Source: Eutrophocola salsuginis
GTDB taxonomy: Bacteria; Pseudomonadota; Gammaproteobacteria; Pseudomonadales; Pseudohongiellaceae
Assembly: GCA_038147195.1 (NCBI GenBank)
Contig: JAYQTB010000004.1
Span: forward strand, 2,418,001-2,482,000
Reading direction: 5' to 3'
Length of the DNA: 64,000 nt
Shown here: piece after piece, positions 18,074 to 26,980 of the stretch
Numbering within the stretch: the first letter of the stretch is position 1
Layout: each line of letters starts with the position of its first letter
Program-made: the position numbers and the translations under genes
The notes under the pieces: generated by a model
Told to the model about the DNA's origin: nothing
Database searches by the model: none
Seen by the model: the letters and a program-made list of their open reading frames with translations, nothing else

Positions 18074-20401
18074 TTATTCGTCGTCTGTCCTGCTCATTTC
18101 CAAAAGCAGGCGCTGGGCCGGCCGGTACTGCGGGGCGATGTCGAGGGCGGTCATCAGGTATTCCATGGTCTTCTCCGCATTGTCCAGCGCATTCCAGGCC
18201 CTGGCAACCCGGTAGTTGGCGGACGCCTTGTCCAGCGGATCCAGTGCTAACAGTACCTGATATTCCTCAAGGGCCAGTTGCGGGCGGTCGGTATCCATGA
18301 ATAGGTCGCCCAGTTTTTCGTGCAGGTCCGTGCGAAAGGGGTTGGCCCAGTTGGCATCAGTAAGAACCGCCTCGGCCTCGGTATTCATGTCACGTTCGAT
18401 GTACTTGCCGGCCAGCGCGATTAGGGCGTCGGGCAGGTAGCCGCCTTTCTGCCAGAAGGACTGCAGGGCAGCGAGTTCGGCGTCTTCGTTTTCCAGTTCG
18501 CGGTTGGCACGTGCCTTCACAATGTAAGGGCTGTTGTTTTCAACATAGTCGGGGTAGGTGAATATGGCGCGGTCTGCCGCTGCTGATGCTTCCTCCCAGG
18601 CTTCTTCCTGCAGCAGCTCGAAGCTTGATCGCAGATCGGACATCCAGATGTTCAGGCTTTCCAGCAGGGGGCCGTACTCGATGTCGATGAACTGCTTGAA
18701 GTGCTTGTCGAATTCCTCCTCGGTGATGCCCATCACCTGCTCGATGGCCTGCACCGGAGTCACGCCCTCATTGAACAAGTACAGCATGTCGACAATCTTG
18801 TCGAAGCCATACTCGATGTCGATGAAATCGAACACCAGGCCGGCCTGCATGTAGGACACGATCACCTGGCCCTGGTAGGTCGGACGCATGAAACCGTCAT
18901 CCAGCTTGGCGATGGGCAAAAACTTGCCCTCGGCCATCGCCTGCAGTACATCGGTGGGAATCTTGCGACCGGGAATCGGGCCGGTGCGCCATTCCTCGAA
19001 CACCGAGATACCCTCACTGACCCAGCGCGGTACCAGGTTGTTGGTGGCGCCAAGCGTGTAGACGTGTGCCATCTCGTGCCAGAGCGTGGTGCCCCAGTGG
19101 TAGGACTGTTCCGGGTGTGCAGTGGGCGAGTCCATGGCGAACAGGTAGCCGAAAGTGACGCCGAGCAGGCCAACACCAGGCATCCCGATGGAGCGCACGA
19201 TGAAGTCTTCGTGGTTCGGGTAGATCTCGACGATGACAGGCTCCTTCGGCGTTAGGCGATAGCGCTGGTTATAAACGGCCATACTGTCCAGCGCCAATCT
19301 GCTAGCATAGTCCTTCAGCACGGCGCGCTCTTCCTTGCCCACGCGCAGGATCAACTCCGGCAGAGGGCCGGTAGGTGGGTCGGGATAGCTGACGTTGACG
19401 AAGTCCTCGGTGAAGGTATCCAGAAGGCGCATCAGGTTGACGGTCATGGGATTGAAGGCATTACCCTCGTAGGAGCGGTTCACCTCGGCGATGGCTTCGT
19501 TGATCTTGTTTAGGCGTAGCAGATTCTGGCCTAAGTTGACGCGTGCTTCGTGGTGGTCTGGCTGCAAGTCCACGGCCTTCTGGAAAAAGTCGGTAGCCTC
19601 GCGGTACAGGCGGATGACGGTGGCGTAGTAGCCAGGAATGAAATACGCGTCACCGTAATTCGGGCTTTCCGCCAGGGAAGCATCGATGAAAGGCTGGTAA
19701 TCCTGGTGGGTCATGAAGGCATAGGCCGCCCACATGGCGTTGAGTTCCATGGCTGGCAGGCCCTGGTCCTCGACGAAGTCGGTAGCCTCATCCAGTGTCT
19801 TGCGCGACTCGTCGTAACGGTCCTGGCGCAGCAGGGAGCCGGCAACCATTAACATGCCGCGCAGTCGGGCGCCGGCTGGGGCCAGGCCTTCGTCCATAAC
19901 GCGCGAAAGGTGGGCATTGAGCGCCTCGGGGTCGCCACCTTCACTTAGCGCCGAAGCAGCGCCGATATGGGCCCAGGCGTTAAGTGGGTCGATTTCCAGC
20001 GCTTCTGTGAACAGGTTGTAGGCTTCCTGGTACTGGAAGGTGTCGATAAACAGCTCGCCCCAACGCACGCGCACCATGGGGTCGTCGGGTGAATCATTGA
20101 AGGCCTGCTGGAACTGGGTATTGGCGTCCTGCAGGTTGCCCTGCGCCCATTGCACCTCGGCGCGGATCTGCGCCGGTACGTCGGATACATAGAGTGCGCT
20201 GTAACAGCGACTGGCCTGCTGGGCATTGCCCTGCCTGAACAGGGTATCACACGCGTTCAGTCCGGCGTGGTCAAGCGCACCATAGAGAGGGTCGCGGGCA
20301 TGCGCAACAGGAATAATTAAAGAAGCAATAACAGGGAAGAGGAAAGCCCGGCCGAGAACAGACCTTGAAGCAACACGTTTGTGATTGCCTTTAGTCCCCA
20401 T
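18074..20401 (-). CDS. Secreted TPR protein with peptidase-MA-like HExxH domain
   Basis: Starting at ATG 20401 gives 775 residues with a signal peptide (VLGRAFLFPVIASLIIPVAHA). A longer frame adds 46 residues that only overlap the upstream gene. N-terminal TPR-like helices run to about residue 330. A gluzincin-type site follows: LWHEMAHVYTLGATNNL (H442, E443, H446), then WVSEGISVFEEW supplying the third-ligand glutamate, as in peptidase MA-like (PF13485) domains. More TPR repeats close the protein. It is probably periplasmic. Its start overlaps the stop of the caspase-fold gene by 11 bases, implying translational coupling. Substrate is unknown. Confidence 0.8.
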   Translation of the reverse strand: MGTKGNHKRVASRSVLGRAFLFPVIASLIIPVAHARDPLYGALDHAGLNACDTLFRQGNAQQASRCYSALYVSDVPAQIRAEVQWAQGNLQDANTQFQQAFNDSPDDPMVRVRWGELFIDTFQYQEAYNLFTEALEIDPLNAWAHIGAASALSEGGDPEALNAHLSRVMDEGLAPAGARLRGMLMVAGSLLRQDRYDESRKTLDEATDFVEDQGLPAMELNAMWAAYAFMTHQDYQPFIDASLAESPNYGDAYFIPGYYATVIRLYREATDFFQKAVDLQPDHHEARVNLGQNLLRLNKINEAIAEVNRSYEGNAFNPMTVNLMRLLDTFTEDFVNVSYPDPPTGPLPELILRVGKEERAVLKDYASRLALDSMAVYNQRYRLTPKEPVIVEIYPNHEDFIVRSIGMPGVGLLGVTFGYLFAMDSPTAHPEQSYHWGTTLWHEMAHVYTLGATNNLVPRWVSEGISVFEEWRTGPIPGRKIPTDVLQAMAEGKFLPIAKLDDGFMRPTYQGQVIVSYMQAGLVFDFIDIEYGFDKIVDMLYLFNEGVTPVQAIEQVMGITEEEFDKHFKQFIDIEYGPLLESLNIWMSDLRSSFELLQEEAWEEASAAADRAIFTYPDYVENNSPYIVKARANRELENEDAELAALQSFWQKGGYLPDALIALAGKYIERDMNTEAEAVLTDANWANPFRTDLHEKLGDLFMDTDRPQLALEEYQVLLALDPLDKASANYRVARAWNALDNAEKTMEYLMTALDIAPQYRPAQRLLLEMSRTDDE

Positions 20402-21308
20402 TGGTCCCGCTACCTTCCCGCAGCATGTCGATCTGCTCGCTGACCTCGGCTGACTCGAGGATGAGCGCCTGCAGGCGCTCGATGTAGTCGGCATTGGAGA
20501 ATTCATTGCGCCTGAGTTGCAGGCTTTCGATTTCGGCATCCAGTTCCGCTCGGCGAGTCAGCAGCATGCTTATGCGTGGATCCTCGTTGGAGGTTTCGAC
20601 GGCCTGCAAACGGGCCAGGCTGAAGCTCGCAGCGCCGTCGCCACGGATCTGTGGATGCTCGGTAGCCAGCTTGCCTTGCGATTCGAAAAATTCGGCGACG
20701 CTGCGCTCGGCGAAATCGAAGGCTTCCTGGATACTGATGTTGTTGTTCTTGTTGATGTCCGCGACTTCGCTGTTCAGGGCTTCAGCAAAGTACTCGCCGA
20801 ACTCGGTTGCGTTCTTCTCATTGCCGTTGCGCGTAGCTGTGACTAGGATGCGGCTGTCGGTTTCCAGTGCATCGAGCATGGCGCCGCTGGCGCTGGCGGT
20901 GCTCACCAGGAAGTGGTTGCGACCTGGCATCGTGCCCATGATCTCGGCCAGGTCGGCATCGGTGATGTCAGGGCCGGGGATGTTGAATTTGAACTGCTCG
21001 CCATCGTAGCTGCCGTGACCGATCAGGTAGATGGCGACGCGATCGTCATCCGTCATACGGGCAGACAGGGCATTGAAGTGGCCCAGCAGCGCCTCGCGCG
21101 TGGCTTTTTCGCCGCTGAAGGTGGTGACTTTACCCTGTGCAATGCTTTCGGAGGCAGTGGTGATCTTTTCGCGCTGCTCCGTGAAGCGGCTATCGAAGGG
21201 TTCCATGCCGCCAAGACCCTGCACGACAACCACGTACAATTCCGCGTGGGCAACCGGTAACCAGACGAATAGGAGCAATGAGGCGAGGGATTTTCTGACC
21301 AGGCTCAT
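20391..21308 (-). CDS. Secreted caspase-fold protein with Cys-to-Ser substitution
   Basis: From ATG 21308 this is 305 residues with a signal peptide (SLASLLLFVWLPVAHA). The fold resembles peptidase C13/C14: VAIYLIGHGSYDG gives the catalytic-type His98, and HFLVSTASASGAM occupies the position of the usual C-x-S-G motif but reads S139-A-S-G, so the nucleophile cysteine is replaced by serine. A charged coiled coil (RRAELDAEIESLQLRRNEF and beyond) fills the C-terminus. The ATG overlaps the upstream stop as ATGA. It may be a pseudo-protease or sensor; a serine nucleophile is possible but unproven. Confidence 0.7.
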   Translation of the reverse strand: MSLVRKSLASLLLFVWLPVAHAELYVVVVQGLGGMEPFDSRFTEQREKITTASESIAQGKVTTFSGEKATREALLGHFNALSARMTDDDRVAIYLIGHGSYDGEQFKFNIPGPDITDADLAEIMGTMPGRNHFLVSTASASGAMLDALETDSRILVTATRNGNEKNATEFGEYFAEALNSEVADINKNNNISIQEAFDFAERSVAEFFESQGKLATEHPQIRGDGAASFSLARLQAVETSNEDPRISMLLTRRAELDAEIESLQLRRNEFSNADYIERLQALILESAEVSEQIDMLREGSGTNGD

Positions 21309-23533
21309 ATGGTTCTCCAGTGCCGGCGCAGCAACCACTCGGCAGCCTTCAGCAGGATAAGTAATAAGAAGAAGAAAGGTGCATCCCAAAGGTAGCTGAT
21401 CTGCTGTTCTGTGATACCGGCCGTGGAATTGGAGATGGCTTCTGGAATGTCATTCCACTGGTCGGGCGTCCAGTACATGCCTCCGGTGACCTCGGCCACG
21501 CGTTCGAGCAGGGCGCGGTTCTGGCGCACGTTGAAAATTTCTTGGCCCTGGTCATAACGCACGGCGGTGCTGGAGGATGACACCAGGTTCTCACCGACGC
21601 GGGAAATGGCTTCCACGCTGTAAAGGCCCGTGCCGCTGGGTTTGAAACCCGCCGAGTAAACGCCGGGCTGGCCGGATACCGGCATCAGTTCCAGGGTGAC
21701 CACGTCATTGTTCTCGGAGGACACCACGGCGGAAATCGATAGACCCTGATAATCCTCGTCCTCCGGGTCGCGGATCTGTGCTCGTACGGTGATCTCGTCG
21801 TTTTCTACCGCGCTGGACAATTCGAAGGGCCGCGGCGAATTGGCGACAAGCGCACGTGTGAGCTGTCGCCAGAAGGTTTCGTGACGCATGTCTTCCACGG
21901 GCAGACTCATCTGCCAGCGCCATGTGCCGCCGGTGGCCAGGACATAAGTCTGGCCGCGACCGTAGGGTTGGGTTACCAGCAGGGGCCGCAGGCGACCGTC
22001 GACATTAACATTCAGCAGGGCGGTGGCGGCGGGACGCAGCTCGCCAATCAGCTGGTAGTCGGCCACTTCGGGCAGTTCGGTCCAGAGACGTTCGTTTTCG
22101 GATTCGGAATCGCTGAACTGCAGCATCGGCGCGAGACGGCCGCTGTCGGTCAGCGCAACGGGCGCTTTTTCGCGCACGAAGGCGGCTTCTTCACCGATAC
22201 CCAGTCTGGTCGGCAGGATGTCGTTAATGGGCGTTTCGGTCCAGCCGCCGAGGCCAAGGCCGTTGAGGCCACCCAGCATCATGAGGGAACCACCTCGCTC
22301 GCTGACGAAATCGCGGATCAGTTCCTGTTGCTCGGAGTTAAGTTCCGCGGCGTTGAAGCTGCCGATGATGAGGGCGTCGTAATCGAACAGCTCGGCGCGT
22401 TCAGTGGGAAAACCGTTTTCCAGTTGTTCCGGGCTCTCGATACCCTGGCGGTAATACTTGTTTGGGGTGACTTTCAGCAGGGTGGAAAGCTGAATGCTGG
22501 GGTCGTCACCAAGCGCTCGCTGCATGAACTTGTATTCCCAGCGCGGCTCGCCCTCCACATAGAGAATCTTGTAGCGGCTTTCCTCGACGTCGACCACGCG
22601 GGCGCGGTTGTTATTGGCCAGGTTGGTTTCGCCCGCAATCGGGTCGAGCGTAAAGCGCAGGTCGAGCTGGCCGGGTTCCGGCACCTCGATGTCGATGAAG
22701 GCCATGGTCATGTCCTGGCCGTTACCAAGAGCAACTTCCTCGGTGGATAGAAAGGTGTCGCCGTCGTAGACCTTGATGCGGGCGGTGCCACCCTGGTCAT
22801 GGCGGATACCGACGCGGGCTGACAGGGTGGTGCCGGGCAAGGCCTTTTCCGGCAGGATCACCTCGGTGAGTTCCAGGTCTTCGGGGATTTCCTCGCGGCC
22901 GATGCCGACGGTGTGGACGGGTACGCCGAAACCGGCGATCTCGCTCAGGTCGGTCTGGCTGATGGCGCCGGCATTATCGGCGCCGTCACTGACCAGGATC
23001 ACCGCGCCCAGCGAGGCCCCGCTGGCCTGGCGCAGGGTCTGCAGGAGGGACTGGCCCAGGTTGGTGGCATCACCGGGATCAGGCAGGACGGCGAAGGAAT
23101 CCATGGAGGTCGCGGAATCGCTGAAACCGTATGGCAATACGTTGTACTGTGCGCTGATGTTGGCCAGCGCTTCCGGGGTAAGCAGTGACTGGGCTTGCAC
23201 CATGCGCGTGGTGCCGCCGTCGTTGAAGGTCATGCTGCCGGAGGTGTCGAGCATCACCGCCACGGCGTTTTCGCCGCGCAGCAGGCGTTCTGATACCAGC
23301 GCGGGTTGCCATAGCACGATGAGGACGACTGCGAATATGAGGCTTTGCAGGATGCCGATGGACGCCAGTTGTCCCCACCCCATGTTGCCGGGGCGACGCG
23401 CCATCATGACGGTGACGGCTAAAAGGAAGAGAATGGCAGTGACAACAAGCAATCCCGTTGACCAACCACTGGCGAATATGAAATCGCTTTCGTTGAAAAC
23501 TGATCGGGGATATTTGAAGAAAAATTCGAACAT
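21305..23533 (-). CDS. VWA/glutamine-amidotransferase-like membrane protein (first gene of operon)
   Basis: This 742-residue protein opens the operon. Two N-terminal membrane segments (about 22-42 and 52-72) are followed by a VWA domain with VMLDTSGSMTFNDGG, then beta-rich CARDB-like sequence. A class-I GATase-like Rossmann domain comes next (DALIIGSFNAAELNSEQQEL, RGGSLMMLGGLNGLGLGGW), and one C-terminal membrane helix (FFFLLLILLKAAEWLL) ends the protein. The arrangement is that of the large membrane VWA proteins next to MoxR-DUF58-BatA genes. The GATase-like part lacks an obvious catalytic Cys triad and probably only binds. Confidence 0.75.
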   Translation of the reverse strand: MFEFFFKYPRSVFNESDFIFASGWSTGLLVVTAILFLLAVTVMMARRPGNMGWGQLASIGILQSLIFAVVLIVLWQPALVSERLLRGENAVAVMLDTSGSMTFNDGGTTRMVQAQSLLTPEALANISAQYNVLPYGFSDSATSMDSFAVLPDPGDATNLGQSLLQTLRQASGASLGAVILVSDGADNAGAISQTDLSEIAGFGVPVHTVGIGREEIPEDLELTEVILPEKALPGTTLSARVGIRHDQGGTARIKVYDGDTFLSTEEVALGNGQDMTMAFIDIEVPEPGQLDLRFTLDPIAGETNLANNNRARVVDVEESRYKILYVEGEPRWEYKFMQRALGDDPSIQLSTLLKVTPNKYYRQGIESPEQLENGFPTERAELFDYDALIIGSFNAAELNSEQQELIRDFVSERGGSLMMLGGLNGLGLGGWTETPINDILPTRLGIGEEAAFVREKAPVALTDSGRLAPMLQFSDSESENERLWTELPEVADYQLIGELRPAATALLNVNVDGRLRPLLVTQPYGRGQTYVLATGGTWRWQMSLPVEDMRHETFWRQLTRALVANSPRPFELSSAVENDEITVRAQIRDPEDEDYQGLSISAVVSSENNDVVTLELMPVSGQPGVYSAGFKPSGTGLYSVEAISRVGENLVSSSSTAVRYDQGQEIFNVRQNRALLERVAEVTGGMYWTPDQWNDIPEAISNSTAGITEQQISYLWDAPFFFLLLILLKAAEWLLRRHWRTI

Positions 23534-23882
23534 ACTGCCAAACTATTTACTGAACGACTGCGCCGCCGGAAGGCCGAACATTTCCAGCATACCTTTGCAA
23601 ACGCCGGAATGAGGGGGAATCCATGTAATCATGTTTGTTCCGAAAATACCATCCTAGTGCGAACGCCCACATTACGGGGACCCAATGTTCATAATACTGC
23701 CACATTTAGACACTCTTGATCTCTGTATGTTGCGCTGTTTTAGGCCCTAGATGAGGCTGTTGCAAAGCTGGGTCTGAGTGTCACGCATGTGGTCGGCGGT
23801 CAAGGCGGTATCCTGTCGGGCGACACAGTGGCGGCCCTTACTGCTGACATCCAAGTAAGCCGCAATAAACGGTGCAGCGTCC

Positions 23883-23910
23883 TTTCATTGGGGGGAAATA
23901 GCGCTAGAAT
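23883..23910 (+). promoter_or_regulatory. Candidate promoter of the TPP-enzyme operon
   Basis: TAGAAT (23905-23910) lies 16 bases after TTTCAT (23883-23888), about 100 bases before the ATG. The -35 match is poor. Confidence 0.3.
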
Positions 23911-23942
23911 AGGCCGCAGCAAAGTTCCGCACACCACATGAA

Positions 23943-23969
23943 GGCGCAGCACTGACTGCGCCTCGTTTT
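23943..23969 (+). other. Leader hairpin resembling a terminator
   Basis: GGCGCAG (23943-23949) and CTGCGCC (23956-23962) form a perfect 7-bp stem with a 6-base loop, followed by TCGTTTT. It lies between the candidate promoter and the TPP-enzyme start, so it could attenuate that operon. Confidence 0.45.
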
Positions 23970-24012
23970 AAAGAACGCCCAAAACAAGACCAGATTCGTA
24001 AGGAAGTCGTCC

Positions 24013-25662
24013 ATGCTCGTCCCCCAGGCCATTGCCAAGATACTCAAAGCCGAAGGTGTCAAATACCTCTTCGGTTACCCGCTCAACCCCATTATCGAAG
24101 CCGCCGCTGCGGAAGATATCCGGACCATCATCGTGCGCCAGGAACGGACCGGCGCCCACATGGCCGATGCCTACAGCCGGATGTCCTCGGGTGACGAGAT
24201 CGGCGTGTTCGTTATGCAACATGGCCCGGGTGCGGAAAACACCTTTGGCGGCGTTGCCCAAGCCTATGGCGAATCGGTGCCTGTGCTCTTCATGCCCGCA
24301 GGCTATGACCGACGTCTTGCACACTATTATCCCAACTTCAATTCCACACTAAACATGAAGCACGTCACCAAGTGGGCAGAGCCGGTCACCATGGGCAGTG
24401 AGGTGGTCAACATCATGCGTCGCGCCTTCACCCAGTTGCGTAACGGCCGCCCGGGCCCGGTGCTGGTCGAGATCCCCTGGGACACCTGCAAGGAAGAAGC
24501 GGACATTTCCAATTACGTGCCGACTAAAAAAGTGCGTTTCGCCCCCGATGCCCATTCGGTGAAGGCGGCCGCAAGGGAGCTGGCCGCAGCTGACAAGCCG
24601 GTGATCTATGCAGGGCAGGGCATCAATTATGCCAAGGCATGGATTGAGCTGAGGGAAATCGCCGAGCTCCTCAATGCGCCGGTCACCACCAGCTTGGAGG
24701 GCAAGAGCACATTCAACGAGACCCATCCGCTGAGTATCGGCTCCGGTGGCCACGCCACGCCGAAGGCGGTATACGATTTTCTCTACGACGCCGACCTCAT
24801 TTTCGGTATCGGCTGCAGCTTTGCCATCACTTCATTCGGCACGCGTATGCCCGACGGCAAGAAGGTGATTCACGCCACGCTCGATTCCATGGACCTGAAC
24901 AAGGACGTTCCGTCTGAGATCGGTCTGATCGGCGATGCCAAACTCACTTTGCGCGCCCTAATCGATGAACTGAAGACTCTCGATCTCGGTAATGCGAAGA
25001 AACGGAAAGACACAACGCCCGCTAAGATAAAGAAGGTGAAGGACGAGTGGATGGCCCAGTGGCTGCCCAAGCTCACTTCCGACCAGAACCCGATGACACC
25101 CTATCGCGTCATTTACGAACTTAACAAGCTGGTGGATAAACAGAAGGTAGTCATCACTCACGATGCTGGCAGTCCGCGCGACCAGCTGGTGCCCTTCTGG
25201 GAAGCCGAGGCGCCACTGTCCTACATTGGTTGGGGCAAGACCACGCAGCTCGGTTATGGCCTGCCGCTGATGATGGGCGCTAAGCTTGCGCGACCGGACC
25301 ACCTGTGCATCAACGTGTGGGGCGATGCCGCCATCGGTTTCACCGGCATGGATTTCGAAACTGCGGTGCGCGAACGCATCCCGATCATGTCCATCCTGTT
25401 CAATAATTTCTGCATGGCCATGGAACTGCCGATCATGGAAGTGTCAACGGAGAAGTACCGCTCCACTGATATCGGCGGCGATTACGCCGATATGGCCAAG
25501 GCCTTTGGCGGTTATGGCGAACGCATCACCGATCCAAACGAGATCGTGCCGGCACTGAAACGTGGCATCGAGGCTACCGAACGCGGCGAGGCGGTGTTGT
25601 TGGAATTCATCACGTGCAAAGAGCTTGAGATGTCGTTGCATTATTCGAGTTACGGTAAATAA
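24013..25662 (+). CDS. Thiamine-pyrophosphate-dependent enzyme (acetolactate-synthase/decarboxylase-like)
   Basis: This 549-residue protein has the three-domain POX/AHAS layout. The catalytic glutamate lies in RQERTGAHMADAYSR. The central domain follows (DKPVIYAGQGINYAKAW). The C-terminal TPP/Mg site runs from WGDAAIGFTGMDFETA to LFNN, with GD spaced from NN as expected. Family members make acetolactate or decarboxylate 2-keto acids or oxalyl-CoA; the substrate is not evident. There is no small regulatory subunit beside it, unlike biosynthetic acetolactate synthase. It is followed by two transporters on the same strand, suggesting a role in using an imported organic acid. Confidence 0.8.
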   Translation: MLVPQAIAKILKAEGVKYLFGYPLNPIIEAAAAEDIRTIIVRQERTGAHMADAYSRMSSGDEIGVFVMQHGPGAENTFGGVAQAYGESVPVLFMPAGYDRRLAHYYPNFNSTLNMKHVTKWAEPVTMGSEVVNIMRRAFTQLRNGRPGPVLVEIPWDTCKEEADISNYVPTKKVRFAPDAHSVKAAARELAAADKPVIYAGQGINYAKAWIELREIAELLNAPVTTSLEGKSTFNETHPLSIGSGGHATPKAVYDFLYDADLIFGIGCSFAITSFGTRMPDGKKVIHATLDSMDLNKDVPSEIGLIGDAKLTLRALIDELKTLDLGNAKKRKDTTPAKIKKVKDEWMAQWLPKLTSDQNPMTPYRVIYELNKLVDKQKVVITHDAGSPRDQLVPFWEAEAPLSYIGWGKTTQLGYGLPLMMGAKLARPDHLCINVWGDAAIGFTGMDFETAVRERIPIMSILFNNFCMAMELPIMEVSTEKYRSTDIGGDYADMAKAFGGYGERITDPNEIVPALKRGIEATERGEAVLLEFITCKELEMSLHYSSYGK

Positions 25663-25709
25663 CAACAAAAAAGTAAAAGGGAAAAGGGGATAAATCTCGA
25701 AGGGGACTC

Positions 25710-26960
25710 ATGTTTAAAACGCTACAAGAGAAGTTAGGCCCCGGCTTGCTCTATGCGGCCGTCGCCGTCGGTGTTTCCCACCTGGTCTCGTCCACCACCG
25801 CCGGTGCCACCTACGGCTTCATCATGATTGGTTACATGGTGCTGGTGTGCCTGGTGAAATACCCGACCTTCCTTTTTGGAGCTACCTACGCCGCCGCCAC
25901 CGGTGAAACATTGGTCGAAGGCTATACCCGAATGGGCAAGTGGGTGGTCGTGCTGTTCTTTTTCATGCAGCTGTTTGAATACACCTTCGCCATCTCCGGG
26001 GTGTCGGTCACCACGGCCGCCATCTTGCGCAGCGTGTTTGATGTCGAGACAGGTATCATGCTTGAACTGGGACTGGTGGTGTCCTGCATGCTGATTGTCG
26101 CGCTTGGACGTTACGCGGTGCTCGAGGATGTGACGCGCGTGCTCGTCATCCTGTTTTCAATCGGCACGGTCATCGCGGCGGTGATCGCCGTGGGCGGCAT
26201 AGATGTCGGCGGCACCTCACTATCCGCCGACCTGACCTTCGATACTCCAACCATCCTTTTCCTGATCGCCGTGGCTGGCTGGATGCCAACCGGAACGGCC
26301 GGGTCCGTGGGGCTGTCACTCTGGGTGAAGGCAAAGACCATACGCCTGCAACGGCCAGTGACGCAGAGAGAGGCCGCCTTCGATTTCCATGTCGGTTATG
26401 GCACCGCCATTTTCCTCGCCGTCTGTTTCGTCGCGCTGGGCACGTATGTCATGTACATCAACGGCACGGCTGTTGAATCGAATGGTGCCCTGTTCGCCGC
26501 CCAGCTGATCAACCTGTTCACCTCCACCATCGGCAACTGGATCTACCCGGTCATCGCGCTTGCTGCGATCACCGTGATGTATTCGACATTGCTGACCCTG
26601 GTCGATTTGCTGCCGCGCTCCTCTGCGGCTGCAATCGTGGAAATCATTTCGGTACCAAAGGACCAGGTGAGTGAGAAATTCAGCAAGCTGTACATGGCCT
26701 TCATCGGAATCGAGTTGCTGCTGGTGCTGACCGTGCTCTTCATCCTGCTGGACGATTTCGGCACCTTCATCGCTTGGGTTACCTCCATGGGCTTTGTGGT
26801 GGCGCCGGTCTTCTCTTTCCTCAACCACAAGGCCATGTTCGGCCCCGACGTGAAACCCGAGGACAGGCCGGGCAACTTCCTGCGCTTTTGGAGTGCCGCT
26901 ACGATTTTTATCCTGACCGTCGTAGCGGTGGGATTCGTGTACATGAACTACATAATATAA
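25710..26960 (+). CDS. Nramp-superfamily transporter lacking the DPGN metal motif
   Basis: This 416-residue protein has about 11 membrane segments. The N-terminus GPGLLYAAVAVGVSHLVSST aligns with Nramp segment 1, but the metal-binding DPGN is replaced by GVSH. The segment-6 region reads WMPTGTAGS rather than the canonical MPH-containing motif. The cargo is therefore probably not Mn or Fe, and an organic substrate or another ion is plausible. It lies 47 bases after the TPP enzyme, with an AAGGGGA-type ribosome site before ATG 25710, and is probably co-transcribed. Confidence 0.75.
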   Translation: MFKTLQEKLGPGLLYAAVAVGVSHLVSSTTAGATYGFIMIGYMVLVCLVKYPTFLFGATYAAATGETLVEGYTRMGKWVVVLFFFMQLFEYTFAISGVSVTTAAILRSVFDVETGIMLELGLVVSCMLIVALGRYAVLEDVTRVLVILFSIGTVIAAVIAVGGIDVGGTSLSADLTFDTPTILFLIAVAGWMPTGTAGSVGLSLWVKAKTIRLQRPVTQREAAFDFHVGYGTAIFLAVCFVALGTYVMYINGTAVESNGALFAAQLINLFTSTIGNWIYPVIALAAITVMYSTLLTLVDLLPRSSAAAIVEIISVPKDQVSEKFSKLYMAFIGIELLLVLTVLFILLDDFGTFIAWVTSMGFVVAPVFSFLNHKAMFGPDVKPEDRPGNFLRFWSAATIFILTVVAVGFVYMNYII

Positions 26961-26980
26961 AACGGCTAGAGGGAATGCCG

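Larger units (their letters stand above)
23534..24012. other. 479-base divergent intergenic region
   Basis: It separates the minus-strand MoxR operon from the plus-strand TPP-enzyme operon and must hold both promoters. I see a candidate plus-strand -10 and a hairpin (listed separately). It also contains a plus-strand stretch open from 23744 to a TGA at 23939-23941 with no ATG start. That stretch translates to DEAVAKLGLSVTHVVGGQGG and continues ILSGDTVAAL, which looks protein-like and faintly resembles a cell-wall-binding repeat; it may be a gene remnant. Nothing else is evident. Confidence 0.4.

Noticed and set aside
22773..23612. 279-codon plus-strand frame opposite the first MoxR-operon gene
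   Set aside because: Low-complexity antisense translation; the minus-strand frame has clear VWA and membrane features.
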